This document shows, in pieces, positions 1 to 6,504 of a stretch of 17,339 nt of DNA. The translations under genes were made by a program, and so were the position numbers. The notes under the pieces were generated by a model. The model made no database searches. It was given only the letters and a program-made list of their open reading frames with translations, and had not been told where the DNA came from. Source of the stretch: Desulfobulbaceae bacterium (GTDB taxonomy: Bacteria; Desulfobacterota; Desulfobulbia; Desulfobulbales; Desulfobulbaceae); assembly GCA_003508005.1 (NCBI GenBank), contig DNUE01000047.1, positions 154 through 17,492 of the forward strand, written 5' to 3'. The stretch's first letter is position 1. Every line of letters starts with the position of its first letter.

Positions 1-2
1 AA

Positions 3-1343
3 GAGATCAACCGGATGCTTGTCGAGCATGGCCTTGCCGGCAAGATGGTGGTCCGGCTCAAGGGCGGCGACCCGTTCATTTTCGGGCGCGGCGCCGAGGA
101 GATCGAGGAACTGGTCGCTGCCGGCATCCCCTTCGAGGTGGTGCCCGGGGTGACATCGGCCACCGCGGCCGCCACCTATGCAGGCATTCCTATCACCCAT
201 CGCCGCTATACCGCCTCGGTGGCCTTCATCACCGGCCACGAAGACCCCACCAAGCTGGAATCCAATATTCACTGGGACAAGCTGGCCACCGGCGCCGGCA
301 CCCTGGTGATCTTCATGGGCATCAAGAACCTGCCGATCATCACGCAGAAGCTCATCGAGAACGGCCGCGACCCGGCGACCCCGGTGGCCGTGGTCCGCTG
401 GGCCTCCACCCCGGAACAGCAGTCCGTGGAAGGGACCCTGGCCACCATCACCGAGGTGGTGAAGGCGGCGGGGATCAAGCCGCCCGCCCTGATCATCGTG
501 GGCGAGGTGGTGAAGCTGCGCAACACCATCGACTGGTATGAAAAGCGCCCCCTCTTCGGCAAGCGCATCGTGGTGACCAGGACCCGCGAACAGGCGAGCG
601 AACTGGTGGCGCTTCTGGAGGAGTACGGCGCCAACTGCCTGGAATACTCCACCATCAACATCGAGCCGGTGGCTGATTACCAGGTCCTGGACCAGGAAAT
701 CGCGCGGCTCTCCTCCTGCGGCTGGCTCCTTTTCACCAGCCTGAACGGCGTCACCTATTTTTTTCGGCGCCTGCGGGAGCTTGGACTGGATGCCCGGAGC
801 CTGGCCGGGCCGAAAATCGCGGTGGTCGGCAGGGCTACCGGCGACGAACTGCAACGGTACGGCATCACCGCGGACCTTATGCCGGAGCAGTTCACCGGCG
901 AGGGGCTGGCCGAGGCCCTTATCGCCGCAGGCGTGGACCGGAAGCGGATCGTCATTCCCCGGGCCCTGGCGGCAAGAGATGTGCTGGCGGAGATGCTGGC
1001 AGCGGCCGGTGCCGAAGTCGTGATTGCCCCGGTCTATCAGAATGTCCCGCTCCAGGGCCGCAAGGAGCAACTGCGGGAAGAGCTGGCGGCCGGCGGGATC
1101 AACATGGTGACCTTTACCAGTTCGTCCACGGTGACCAATTTCCTGGCCATGGTCGATGCCGCTTCGCCCGAGGAGTTGCAGCAGCTGATGGCCGGGGTAA
1201 CCATTGCCACCATCGGGCCGATCACTGCCAAGACGGTTGCGGACAGCGGGCTGACGGTCAGCGTCCAGCCCGAACAGTTCACCATCCCCGATATGGTGCA
1301 GGCCATTGTTGACCACTATCGCGTTCCCGGGGACAAGGCCTGA
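3..1343 (+). CDS. cobA-hemD: CobA-HemD fusion (uroporphyrinogen-III C-methyltransferase / uroporphyrinogen-III synthase), 5' partial
   Basis: The reading frame is open from the window edge, so the start codon and N-terminal methyltransferase residues are missing; about 446 residues remain. The first ~180 residues are the C-terminal part of an SAM-dependent tetrapyrrole methylase, with VRLKGGDPFIFGRGAEE, VVPGVTSATAAATYAGIPITHR and FITGHE visible. From about residue 185 (KRIVVTRTREQASELV) to the end is a HemD-type uroporphyrinogen-III synthase domain. The HemD half closes hydroxymethylbilane to uroporphyrinogen III, and the CobA half methylates it at C2 and C7 to precorrin-2, feeding siroheme, cobalamin or the alternative heme route. 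This fusion order is common in Desulfobacterota and Firmicutes (family knowledge). It is probably the distal end of a hem operon extending to the left. The CULT gene follows after 34 bp. Confidence 0.95.
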   Translation, partial: EINRMLVEHGLAGKMVVRLKGGDPFIFGRGAEEIEELVAAGIPFEVVPGVTSATAAATYAGIPITHRRYTASVAFITGHEDPTKLESNIHWDKLATGAGTLVIFMGIKNLPIITQKLIENGRDPATPVAVVRWASTPEQQSVEGTLATITEVVKAAGIKPPALIIVGEVVKLRNTIDWYEKRPLFGKRIVVTRTREQASELVALLEEYGANCLEYSTINIEPVADYQVLDQEIARLSSCGWLLFTSLNGVTYFFRRLRELGLDARSLAGPKIAVVGRATGDELQRYGITADLMPEQFTGEGLAEALIAAGVDRKRIVIPRALAARDVLAEMLAAAGAEVVIAPVYQNVPLQGRKEQLREELAAGGINMVTFTSSSTVTNFLAMVDAASPEELQQLMAGVTIATIGPITAKTVADSGLTVSVQPEQFTIPDMVQAIVDHYRVPGDKA

Positions 1344-1377
1344 TTCCTGGCACTGGTGCCGGGAAGGGCAAGGCCCT

Positions 1378-1743
1378 GTGCAAGGCAGGGCGCCGGAGAC
1401 CGCTGCCGAGGACCGGCCGGCGGTCGATCCGGAGGAAGCGATTCTCTGCCGTTCTTGCCGTGCGCTGGTCACCACCGCCCGTGAGGCGGTGGCGGTGACC
1501 GGCACCCATATCCACACCTTTTTCAATCCCGCCGGCATCGTCTTCGAGATCTGCTGTTTCCGGAGGGCAGAAGGCTGCACGGTGTACGGCGAGCCTACCA
1601 ACGAATTTGCCTGGTTTGCCGGCAGCCATTGGCAGTACGCGGTCTGCGCGACCTGCCAGGTGCATCTCGGCTGGTTCTTTACCACGCCCGCATATTCCTT
1701 TTTCGGCCTGATCCGCGACCGGCTTGCCTTTCCCGAGGACTGA
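1378..1743 (+). CDS. Stand-alone CULT (cereblon-type ligand-binding) domain protein
   Basis: From a GTG start this is 121 residues, the size of a single beta-tent CULT domain. Two CxxC pairs (C24/C27 and C90/C93) can bind the structural zinc. Three tryptophans, W79, W85 and W99, lie in NEFAWFAGSHW and HLGWFF. Their spacing of 6 and 14 residues equals that of human cereblon W380/W386/W400, which form the thalidomide/glutarimide cage. F101 falls at the position of human F402. C90 also sits five residues after the second Trp, as in cereblon. The GTG is chosen because GGAAGG lies 9-10 nt upstream and because the length fits. An in-frame TTG at 1306 would overlap hemD and lacks a Shine-Dalgarno. 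There is no signal peptide, Lon-N domain or other partner domain, so it is cytosolic. The natural ligand is unknown; C-terminal cyclic-imide peptides or uridine-like compounds are proposed for the family. Confidence 0.85.
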   Translation: MQGRAPETAAEDRPAVDPEEAILCRSCRALVTTAREAVAVTGTHIHTFFNPAGIVFEICCFRRAEGCTVYGEPTNEFAWFAGSHWQYAVCATCQVHLGWFFTTPAYSFFGLIRDRLAFPED

Positions 1744-1978
1744 CAGTCCGTGGGAAGTTGACGGCAACAAAGCAGGGACGCGCTCCTCGGTTCGCCAGCG
1801 GAACTATTTTGTATTCAATTGAATTAGAGTTCGAGTTGCCGACGGTCCACCACAAATATCAAGCAGTGAGCTCAATTCGGGATACGTGTTTTTGTATTTT
1901 TCTTGCCGCCGATTTTCAGTTGGCATTGTTGGGAGCAATTTTGAAGACCTGCAAACGTCGAAATAGGTTCAAGTCGAT

Positions 1979-2533
1979 TTAACCGGGCCAGTTTCTGATT
2001 TTGTCGGCATCTTCTCTCGTCAGCAGGGCTTTCCACGGTGCACTGTGTTTTTTGAGCATTGCTATTGTTTTGTTGAGCTGGCTGTTATGGTTTTTGAATA
2101 GTTTCAAGAAACTATCCACTTCTGCCGAGGAAAATGCAGCGGCAGAATTAAAATCGAGAGCAGCGTCCTTTTCCTCACCCAGTTCGGCATAGGCCAATCC
2201 TCTGACAAGGTAAGCAATACCCCTGTTATGATTTTTGGTGAGTGAACGAGTGAGATCCTCAATGGCAGGCTCATACTCACCCAAGGCAAACCTGGCTATC
2301 CCCCTGAAAAAATAACCTCTTTCATTTTTCGGGTCGTTATTGAGTACGAGCGTGAAATCTTCTTTGGCATCAAGGTATCGCCCCAAAGCCATGTTGGCTG
2401 TACCCCTGCATAATCCGATGAGCACCGGATCAATTCCCTGTTCCAGCACTGCTGTAAAATAGGGGATGCTTTGTTCCGGTTGACCGGATGCAAAAAGAAT
2501 TTTTCCTTCCCGCAGAGAATTTTTTCCGTCCAT
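1979..2533 (-). CDS. TPR-repeat protein
   Basis: This 184-residue soluble protein has no signal peptide. Helical repeats with the TPR signature run from about residue 5 to 136. The clearest units begin near 37 (GLCRGTANMALGRYLDAKEDF), 71 (ERGYFFRGIARFALGEYEPA) and 105 (RGIAYLVRGLAYAELGEEKD), each with the W/L-G-Y-A-type spacing and a final proline/asparagine-rich turn. The C-terminal 45 residues are a charged helical tail. ATG at 2533 is preferred over the in-frame GTG at 2539, because AAGAG then sits 8-9 nt upstream. TPRs mediate protein-protein contacts; no partner can be named from the context. It is transcribed alone on the minus strand, converging on the CULT gene. Confidence 0.8.
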   Translation of the reverse strand: MDGKNSLREGKILFASGQPEQSIPYFTAVLEQGIDPVLIGLCRGTANMALGRYLDAKEDFTLVLNNDPKNERGYFFRGIARFALGEYEPAIEDLTRSLTKNHNRGIAYLVRGLAYAELGEEKDAALDFNSAAAFSSAEVDSFLKLFKNHNSQLNKTIAMLKKHSAPWKALLTREDADKIRNWPG

Positions 2534-2572
2534 AGTCACGGCTCTTAATTTGAATTTGTTTAGGATATTTCT

Positions 2573-2601
2573 ATTTTATGAAAGTGTTGGCGAAATGTTG
2601 A
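2573..2601 (-). promoter_or_regulatory. Putative sigma70 promoter of the TPR gene
   Basis: Read on the minus strand, TCAACA (4/6 to the -35 consensus) and TAAAAT (5/6 to the -10 consensus) are separated by 17 nt. The -10 box lies about 40 nt before the ATG at 2533. The site lies between that gene and the terminator of the next upstream minus-strand gene. Sequence match only. Confidence 0.35.
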
Positions 2602-2632
2602 TGGGAAGAGAGAGGGCTCAGTGCATAGCCAT

Positions 2633-2670
2633 AAAAAAAGCCTTTCCAACTGTGGGCTGGAAAGGCTTTT
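2633..2670 (-). terminator. Strong intrinsic terminator (bidirectional potential)
   Basis: A perfect 13-bp stem (2636-2648 with 2658-2670) encloses a 9-nt loop. On the minus strand it is followed by an uninterrupted run of seven U; on the plus strand only four U follow. It lies about 95 bp downstream of the 58-residue minus-strand gene and upstream of the TPR gene promoter, so it would end the former transcript and insulate the latter. Confidence 0.85.
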
Positions 2671-2762
2671 CCCATTTCATGAGCCAGAACTCATCCAGCG
2701 CAATACCTGTTATCAGATTTGCATCCAAGCTCAAGCTTTTTGTTGTGGGCTGTAAGGGTACA

Positions 2763-2939
2763 TCAGACGCCGCGCTCGTCGCCGATTATCTGGCTTACAT
2801 CAAGGCATTTCTTTTTTTCTTCCTCGGTCATCTCCTCCTTGGTTTTGATCTTTCCCTTGATATCATCCAAGTAGCAGGCATATTCCTTGCCTTTCTTGTC
2901 CCTGATCCACACCATTGTTGAGTAATCACCTTTTGCCAT
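2763..2939 (-). CDS. Small hypothetical protein (58 aa), lysine/glutamate-rich
   Basis: A 58-residue ORF begins MAKGDYSTMVWIRDKKGKEY and ends IIGDERGV. It is preceded by a perfect AGGAGG (2946-2951) six nt before the ATG. It has two cysteines (C22, C45), a predicted beta-rich N-terminal third (STMVWIRDKKGKEYACYLDD) and a charged helix TKEEMTEEEKKKC. There is no signal peptide or membrane segment. A strong terminator lies downstream, so the gene looks complete and monocistronic. The look is that of small conserved proteins of Deltaproteobacteria, but I cannot assign a family or function. Confidence 0.7.
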   Translation of the reverse strand: MAKGDYSTMVWIRDKKGKEYACYLDDIKGKIKTKEEMTEEEKKKCLDVSQIIGDERGV

Positions 2940-3245
2940 GACACACCTCCTGTTGTTGTTTGTTTTTCTTTTAAGGTCCGATTGCCATCTTTCCGTGTCG
3001 ATGCGCAGGCTGGCATCTCTCAGCCTTTCGCCTGTTCATCATTTTGTATTCGCGTTTATTTCCGATATCATCCGTGTTGGGATAAATTCTCTGCAGTTGT
3101 TGTTCTGTATCCAGACCAAGTTATTCGTATTCTTTTGTTATGCATAAAAATAAGCACCCTCCAACTTGACACAATGGGGAAAAATTGATAGAAAAATAAG
3201 AGTAAAAACTATCATTATTATCGATTTCACTCCGGTCCGCACCCT
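2940..3245. other. Divergent intergenic region with a structured leader on the minus strand
   Basis: This AT-richer gap separates the minus-strand 58-residue gene from the plus-strand PAS-LuxR gene. At 3006-3034 the sequence can fold: CAGGC/GCCTG (3006-3010 with 3030-3034) closes an internal loop and an inner GGC/GCC pair. An alternative perfect stem AGGCTG/CAGCCT uses 3007-3012 with 3021-3026. On the minus strand this would sit in the leader of the small gene, about 70 nt before its start. A plus-strand promoter candidate lies at 3166-3194. No convincing gene is present here. Confidence 0.4.
3166..3194 (+). promoter_or_regulatory. Putative sigma70 promoter of the PAS-LuxR gene
   Basis: A perfect TTGACA at 3166-3171 is followed after 17 nt by TAGAAA (4/6 to TATAAT) at 3189-3194. 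An A/T-rich stretch lies between and after them. The promoter is about 50 nt upstream of the ATG at 3246 and would drive the regulator and probably the two redox genes behind it. Confidence 0.5.
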
Positions 3246-4103
3246 ATGACGGGCACCAACATCCATAAGGTCGCGCTGGATTCCATTTCAGCGCATATCG
3301 CCGTTCTTGACAGGGGCGGGTATATCCTCGAAACGAACAGGGCATGGCAGGAATTCGGCCGGGAAAACGGCCTTGGCGAACGGAGCGATTGCGTCGGCTT
3401 GAACTATCTCGACGTCTGCCTGAAATCCAGCAAAAGAAGGGATGACGAACCTGCCGCTGTTGCCCGGGCCATCCGCAAGGTAATGGCAGGTGAAATCGAG
3501 GAGTTTTTTATGAATTATCCCTGCCATTCGCCCGGCCAGGAGCGCTGGTTCGCCCTGCGGATCGTCCGCTTCAGGGAGCCCGGCACGAACAAGGTTGTCC
3601 TGACCCACGAAAACATCACCCCGCTTATCAGGGTGCAGCAAACCCTTGCCGCGAAAGAACAGCAGGTTCGCGAACAGGCTGAGAAGCTTGAAGAGAGCAA
3701 TATCGCCCTGAAAGTCCTGCTGCAGCACAGGGAAGAGGACCGCCAGCAGCTCGAAGCCAATGTGCTGATGAATGTCCGGGAGTTGATCCTGCCGTATATT
3801 GAAAAACTGCTGGAGTCAGGCGTCAAGGGAAGGGAACGGACCATGCTGGAAATTGTTCAGGAACGGCTGAGGGAGATCATATCCCCATTTCTGAACCGGT
3901 TTTCGTCGCTGCACGAGTTCCTCACCCCGCAGGAAATTCAGGTGGCAAACATGGTCAGGGAAGGGCGGACCAGCAAGGAAATCGCCGACGTCCTGATGAT
4001 TTCTGTCAGCGGCGTTGATTTTCACCGCAAACAGATCCGCCGGAAACTGCAGTTGAGCGGCAGCGGCAAAAATCTCCGGTCCTACCTGCTTTCCCTGCAA
4101 TAA
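3246..4103 (+). CDS. PAS domain-coiled coil-LuxR-type HTH transcriptional regulator
   Basis: The protein has 285 residues. Residues ~8-125 form a PAS-like sensor domain (HIAVLDRGGYILETNRAWQEF, later ERWFALRIVRFRE and HENITPL). Residues ~126-175 are a Gln/Glu-rich coiled coil (QQTLAAKEQQVREQAEKLEE), and residues ~225-272 are a LuxR/GerE helix-turn-helix starting LTPQEIQVANMVREGRTSKE and ending in RRKLQL. It is cytosolic, with no receiver or kinase domain, so it is a one-component regulator whose PAS domain would sense a small ligand, redox state or cofactor. Dimerisation through the coil is likely. The Shine-Dalgarno is poor. The glutaredoxin gene begins 29 bp after its stop, suggesting co-transcription and local or auto-regulation. 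The ligand and target genes are unknown. Confidence 0.85.
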   Translation: MTGTNIHKVALDSISAHIAVLDRGGYILETNRAWQEFGRENGLGERSDCVGLNYLDVCLKSSKRRDDEPAAVARAIRKVMAGEIEEFFMNYPCHSPGQERWFALRIVRFREPGTNKVVLTHENITPLIRVQQTLAAKEQQVREQAEKLEESNIALKVLLQHREEDRQQLEANVLMNVRELILPYIEKLLESGVKGRERTMLEIVQERLREIISPFLNRFSSLHEFLTPQEIQVANMVREGRTSKEIADVLMISVSGVDFHRKQIRRKLQLSGSGKNLRSYLLSLQ

Positions 4104-4132
4104 TGTCCAACTAACTGTGGAAGGAGTTGACA

Positions 4133-4390
4133 ATGGCTGACCTGCCGGTACGAATTTTTACCATCAGTACCTGCATCCATTGCAGGGCCTTGAAAAAAAT
4201 GCTCGAAGCGCATGAAATTGCCTATGAGTTTACTGATGTTGACCTGATGCCGAAAGAGGAGCGGGAAGCCTTTCTTGCCGCCATCATCGACTACAACGAG
4301 AAGAAAACATTCCCGGTGGTCATTATCGGCAACAAGGCCATTATCGGCTTTCAGGAGCAGATCATCAGGAAGGAACTGGGGATCGAATAA
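4133..4390 (+). CDS. Glutaredoxin-like thiol-disulfide protein
   Basis: An 85-residue thioredoxin-fold protein with N-terminal strand VRIFTISTC and active site CIHC, then the cis-proline segment FPVVIIGNKAIIGF typical of small glutaredoxin/NrdH-like proteins. Start ATG 4133 has AAGGAG six nt upstream; an in-frame TTG at 4127 overlaps the Shine-Dalgarno and is not used. The FTR catalytic subunit starts on the base after its stop codon, so the two are translationally coupled. Small CxxC proteins next to FTR subunits are the expected electron acceptors, as thioredoxin is in plants (family knowledge; the pairing here is inferred). Confidence 0.9.
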   Translation: MADLPVRIFTISTCIHCRALKKMLEAHEIAYEFTDVDLMPKEEREAFLAAIIDYNEKKTFPVVIIGNKAIIGFQEQIIRKELGIE

Positions 4391-4717
4391 ATGGAAGCCA
4401 AGGAATTATACACAACCCTGAAAACAAGCCAGGAAGCAAGGGGATTTTTCTTTAATCGGGATATGGAAAAAACGTATGCCCTGCTGGAGGCCCTTCTGTT
4501 CAACCGGGAGCGCTACGGCTACATGGCCTGCCCTTGCAGGCTGGCCAAGGAGGACAGGGAAGCCGATAGGGACATCATCTGTCCCTGCGCGTACCGGGAG
4601 GCAGACGTTCAAGATTACGGGAACTGCTATTGCGGGTTGTATGTTGCACACAAAGTGCATCAGGGCCTCGCCGCTCCGCAGGACGTGCCGGAGCGCCGGC
4701 CGGCGGAGAGATGTTGA
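4391..4717 (+). CDS. Ferredoxin:thioredoxin reductase catalytic (beta) subunit
   Basis: A 108-residue protein with the diagnostic cysteine triplets: CPC at residues 47-49, CPC at 64-66 and CYC at 79-81. In this family these bind a [4Fe-4S] cluster and supply the redox-active disulfide that passes ferredoxin electrons to a thioredoxin-like protein. The C-terminal VPERRP is also typical. The spacings (14 and 12 residues) differ slightly from the cyanobacterial CPC-X16-CPC-X8-CHC pattern, and His is Tyr in the last triplet. No variable (alpha) subunit is encoded here. It directly abuts the glutaredoxin gene, its likely substrate. Confidence 0.92.
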   Translation: MEAKELYTTLKTSQEARGFFFNRDMEKTYALLEALLFNRERYGYMACPCRLAKEDREADRDIICPCAYREADVQDYGNCYCGLYVAHKVHQGLAAPQDVPERRPAERC

Positions 4718-4800
4718 AAAAAGACGACATTCCGATCTATGCGCCTCAATCCTCTGTCTGAAACCAGGCCGAGACTCCTGCCAGGTCGGATTTCCGATCT

Positions 4801-4838
4801 ATCTCAAGTTCCATCCTTTCCGGGATGTTGAGAGTGCC
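4801..4838. repeat. Palindromic dispersed repeat, copy A
   Basis: This 38-bp element matches the one at 6434-6472 at about 33 of 39 aligned positions. Its ends form an inverted repeat (TCTCAA 4802-4807 with TTGAGA 4828-4833) around a pyrimidine-rich loop containing CCATCCTTTCC. It ends exactly one base before the ATG of the channel gene, so its right arm contains the only Shine-Dalgarno-like bases (GAGAG) of that gene. Confidence 0.6.
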
Positions 4839-5534
4839 ATGAAGAACAGCAACAGTTCGTTCATGCGTTGGGGTATTATTGCCCGCCACCATCCATCCGC
4901 ATTCCTTCTCGCCGCGCAGCTGATGAGTCTGGTGCTCTACGTCGCATTCGAAGGAGTCCCGCACGGATCGTTCTTCCTCAGTGTCTTTGGAACTCTGGTG
5001 CTCCTGCTGGTGGTTTGGGTAGTCATCCGCAGTCCTGCTATCTCCTGGATCGCGTGGATCATCGCTGCCCCGGTCATATTCCTGTCACTGCTCTCATGGC
5101 TCTTGGCCAACCCGACTCTGTTGATCTGGGCAGCGTTGCTGGAGGCGGCGTTGTATTTTTACGGAGCCGGCGGTCTGATTACCTACGTGATGGGGGATGA
5201 CCAGGTTACGACCGATGATCTGTTCGCCGTCGGCGCCACTTTCACTTTGATTGCGTGGGGCTTCGCTTATCTCTACCTGGTCTGCCAGGCATGGAGTCCT
5301 GGATCCTTCGCCTACGGAACACACCCTCAGGAGCCGCTGACTTTTCTCGAACTGCTCTTCTTGAGCTTCGCCAACCTTTCGGCGACGGGTCTCAGCGACA
5401 TCGTGCCGATCTCTTCGCCGTCACGGGTGCTGGTGATGCTTGAACAGTTTGCCGGAGTCGCTTATCTTGCCGTTGTGGTTTCCCGGCTGATTGGCCTGAC
5501 CATCGTCCGCCACCAGGACAAGGGAACATCCTAA
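4839..5534 (+). CDS. Multi-pass ion channel-like membrane protein (two-pore/KcsA-type pore fold)
   Basis: From ATG 4839 the protein has 231 residues. Hydrophobic segments lie at about 20-37, 43-63, 67-89, 92-116, 128-150 and 195-218. Between the last two is a pore-loop-like segment (170-188, LELLFLSFANLSATGLSDI), followed by IVPISSPSRVLVMLEQFAGVAYLAVVVSRLI in its proper place. This matches the outer helix-pore-inner helix pattern of bacterial K+ channel-like proteins (Ion_trans_2). The filter is ATGLSD where K+ channels have TVGYGD. The frame stays open back to 4476, but that part overlaps the FTR gene and looks non-coding. The Shine-Dalgarno is weak (GAGAG, inside the palindromic repeat). 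Ion selectivity cannot be deduced. Confidence 0.75.
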   Translation: MKNSNSSFMRWGIIARHHPSAFLLAAQLMSLVLYVAFEGVPHGSFFLSVFGTLVLLLVVWVVIRSPAISWIAWIIAAPVIFLSLLSWLLANPTLLIWAALLEAALYFYGAGGLITYVMGDDQVTTDDLFAVGATFTLIAWGFAYLYLVCQAWSPGSFAYGTHPQEPLTFLELLFLSFANLSATGLSDIVPISSPSRVLVMLEQFAGVAYLAVVVSRLIGLTIVRHQDKGTS

Positions 5535-5741
5535 TCGCAGCTTGGTCGGCAGGCATGTCTGGGGCATGGTCCTCTCAAGCCGTAGTTATGTTTATTTATC
5601 CTTGGAACATAGAGTTGACTGACCTCTGGAGGGTTTTTGTTTTTTTGGGGGTGGAGAACGGAGCAGGAGAGGATGATCAAATCCCTGTCACCAATCTCCG
5701 GTCTCAGTGCCATAAGGAGAAAATACGAAAGGGGGCTTATC

Positions 5742-6389
5742 ATGAAAAACGTTCAAGCGTACATGGTCGTTGGCTTAATGATCTCCGTGTTTGTCTCGCA
5801 TACCTATGCCTCGCCGCTGATCGACGCCATAGGCCGCGGCGACCTGGCAGGGGTGGTGGCAAAAGCACAGGCCATCAATGAAAAGGACGATATCGGTTCT
5901 ACCGCGCTGCACGAGGCCGCATACAGGGGTTTTGCGGACATAGCCAAATTCCTTCTCGACAAGGGCGCGGATGTTAACGCTAAAAACAATCCCGGTCTCA
6001 CCCCGCTCCATTACGCAGCCATGAACTACTTCTCGCGCTATTCCAACCTTGATATAGCCGTAATGCTCATTGAAAAAGGCGCGGATGTTAACGCAAAGGA
6101 CAAGAGTGGAAATACACCCATCCACATTCCGGCGTTAAACTGCAATGTTGAAATGGTGCGTCTGCTCATTGAGAAGGGGGCGGACGTTAACGCGAAAAAC
6201 GACGAGGGCAGAACCGCCCTGCATGAGACTTCCGGCAACGGCAGCTTCGAGTGCGTTAATTTGTTGTACGAGAACGGTGCCGATGTAAACGCCAAGACCA
6301 AGGACGGAAAGACGGCCAGTGACCTTGCGAGAAATAACGGACATGTGGAACTCGCCGACGCCCTCGATAAGGTTGTAAAAAAGCCCTAA
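5742..6389 (+). CDS. Exported ankyrin-repeat protein
   Basis: The protein has 215 residues. Residues 1-23 are a signal peptide (MKNVQAYMVVGLMISVFVSH, cleavage after TYA). The mature protein is almost entirely ankyrin repeats, with the loop GADVNAK recurring at 75-81, 113-119, 147-153 and 179-185 and helix starts such as STALHEAA, LTPLHYAA and RTALHETS. ATG 5742 is chosen because GGGGG lies 6 nt upstream and a signal peptide follows; the frame is open back to 5637, but that stretch has no signal. It is probably periplasmic and binds another protein. The 207-bp gap before it contains only a T-rich tract near 5632-5647 after a small inverted repeat, possibly a weak terminator of the channel gene. 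Confidence 0.88.
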   Translation: MKNVQAYMVVGLMISVFVSHTYASPLIDAIGRGDLAGVVAKAQAINEKDDIGSTALHEAAYRGFADIAKFLLDKGADVNAKNNPGLTPLHYAAMNYFSRYSNLDIAVMLIEKGADVNAKDKSGNTPIHIPALNCNVEMVRLLIEKGADVNAKNDEGRTALHETSGNGSFECVNLLYENGADVNAKTKDGKTASDLARNNGHVELADALDKVVKKP

Positions 6390-6433
6390 TGAGTGCAGAT
6401 GAAAGTTGAATGGAATTTGCTCAATGACGGGAC

Positions 6434-6472
6434 ATCTCAACTTTCCATCCTTTCCAGTAGGTTGAGATTGCC
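6434..6472. repeat. Palindromic dispersed repeat, copy B
   Basis: A 39-bp second copy of the element at 4801-4838. Here the ends are a perfect 8-bp inverted repeat (ATCTCAAC 6434-6441, GTTGAGAT 6461-6468) around a 19-nt loop. It lies 44 bp after the ankyrin gene stop. There is no U-run, so it is not an obvious terminator. Confidence 0.6.
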
Positions 6473-6504
6473 GGTGGCCATTCCAACCCATATTTGACTT
6501 TTAT

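Noticed and set aside
1813..1824. 12-bp perfect palindrome ATTCAATTGAAT as an operator
   Set aside because: It is AT-only except for the centre, is not located at a recognisable promoter of a downstream gene, and could occur by chance.
3006..3034. CTGAGA on the minus strand resembling part of a TPP or other riboswitch
   Set aside because: The other conserved TPP box segments (for example a CCTGAT-type box) and c-di-GMP riboswitch signatures are absent; only a simple hairpin remains.
4476..4838. In-frame upstream extension of the channel protein by 121 codons
   Set aside because: It overlaps the FTR gene in another frame and reads as an Arg/Ala-rich shadow without family resemblance.
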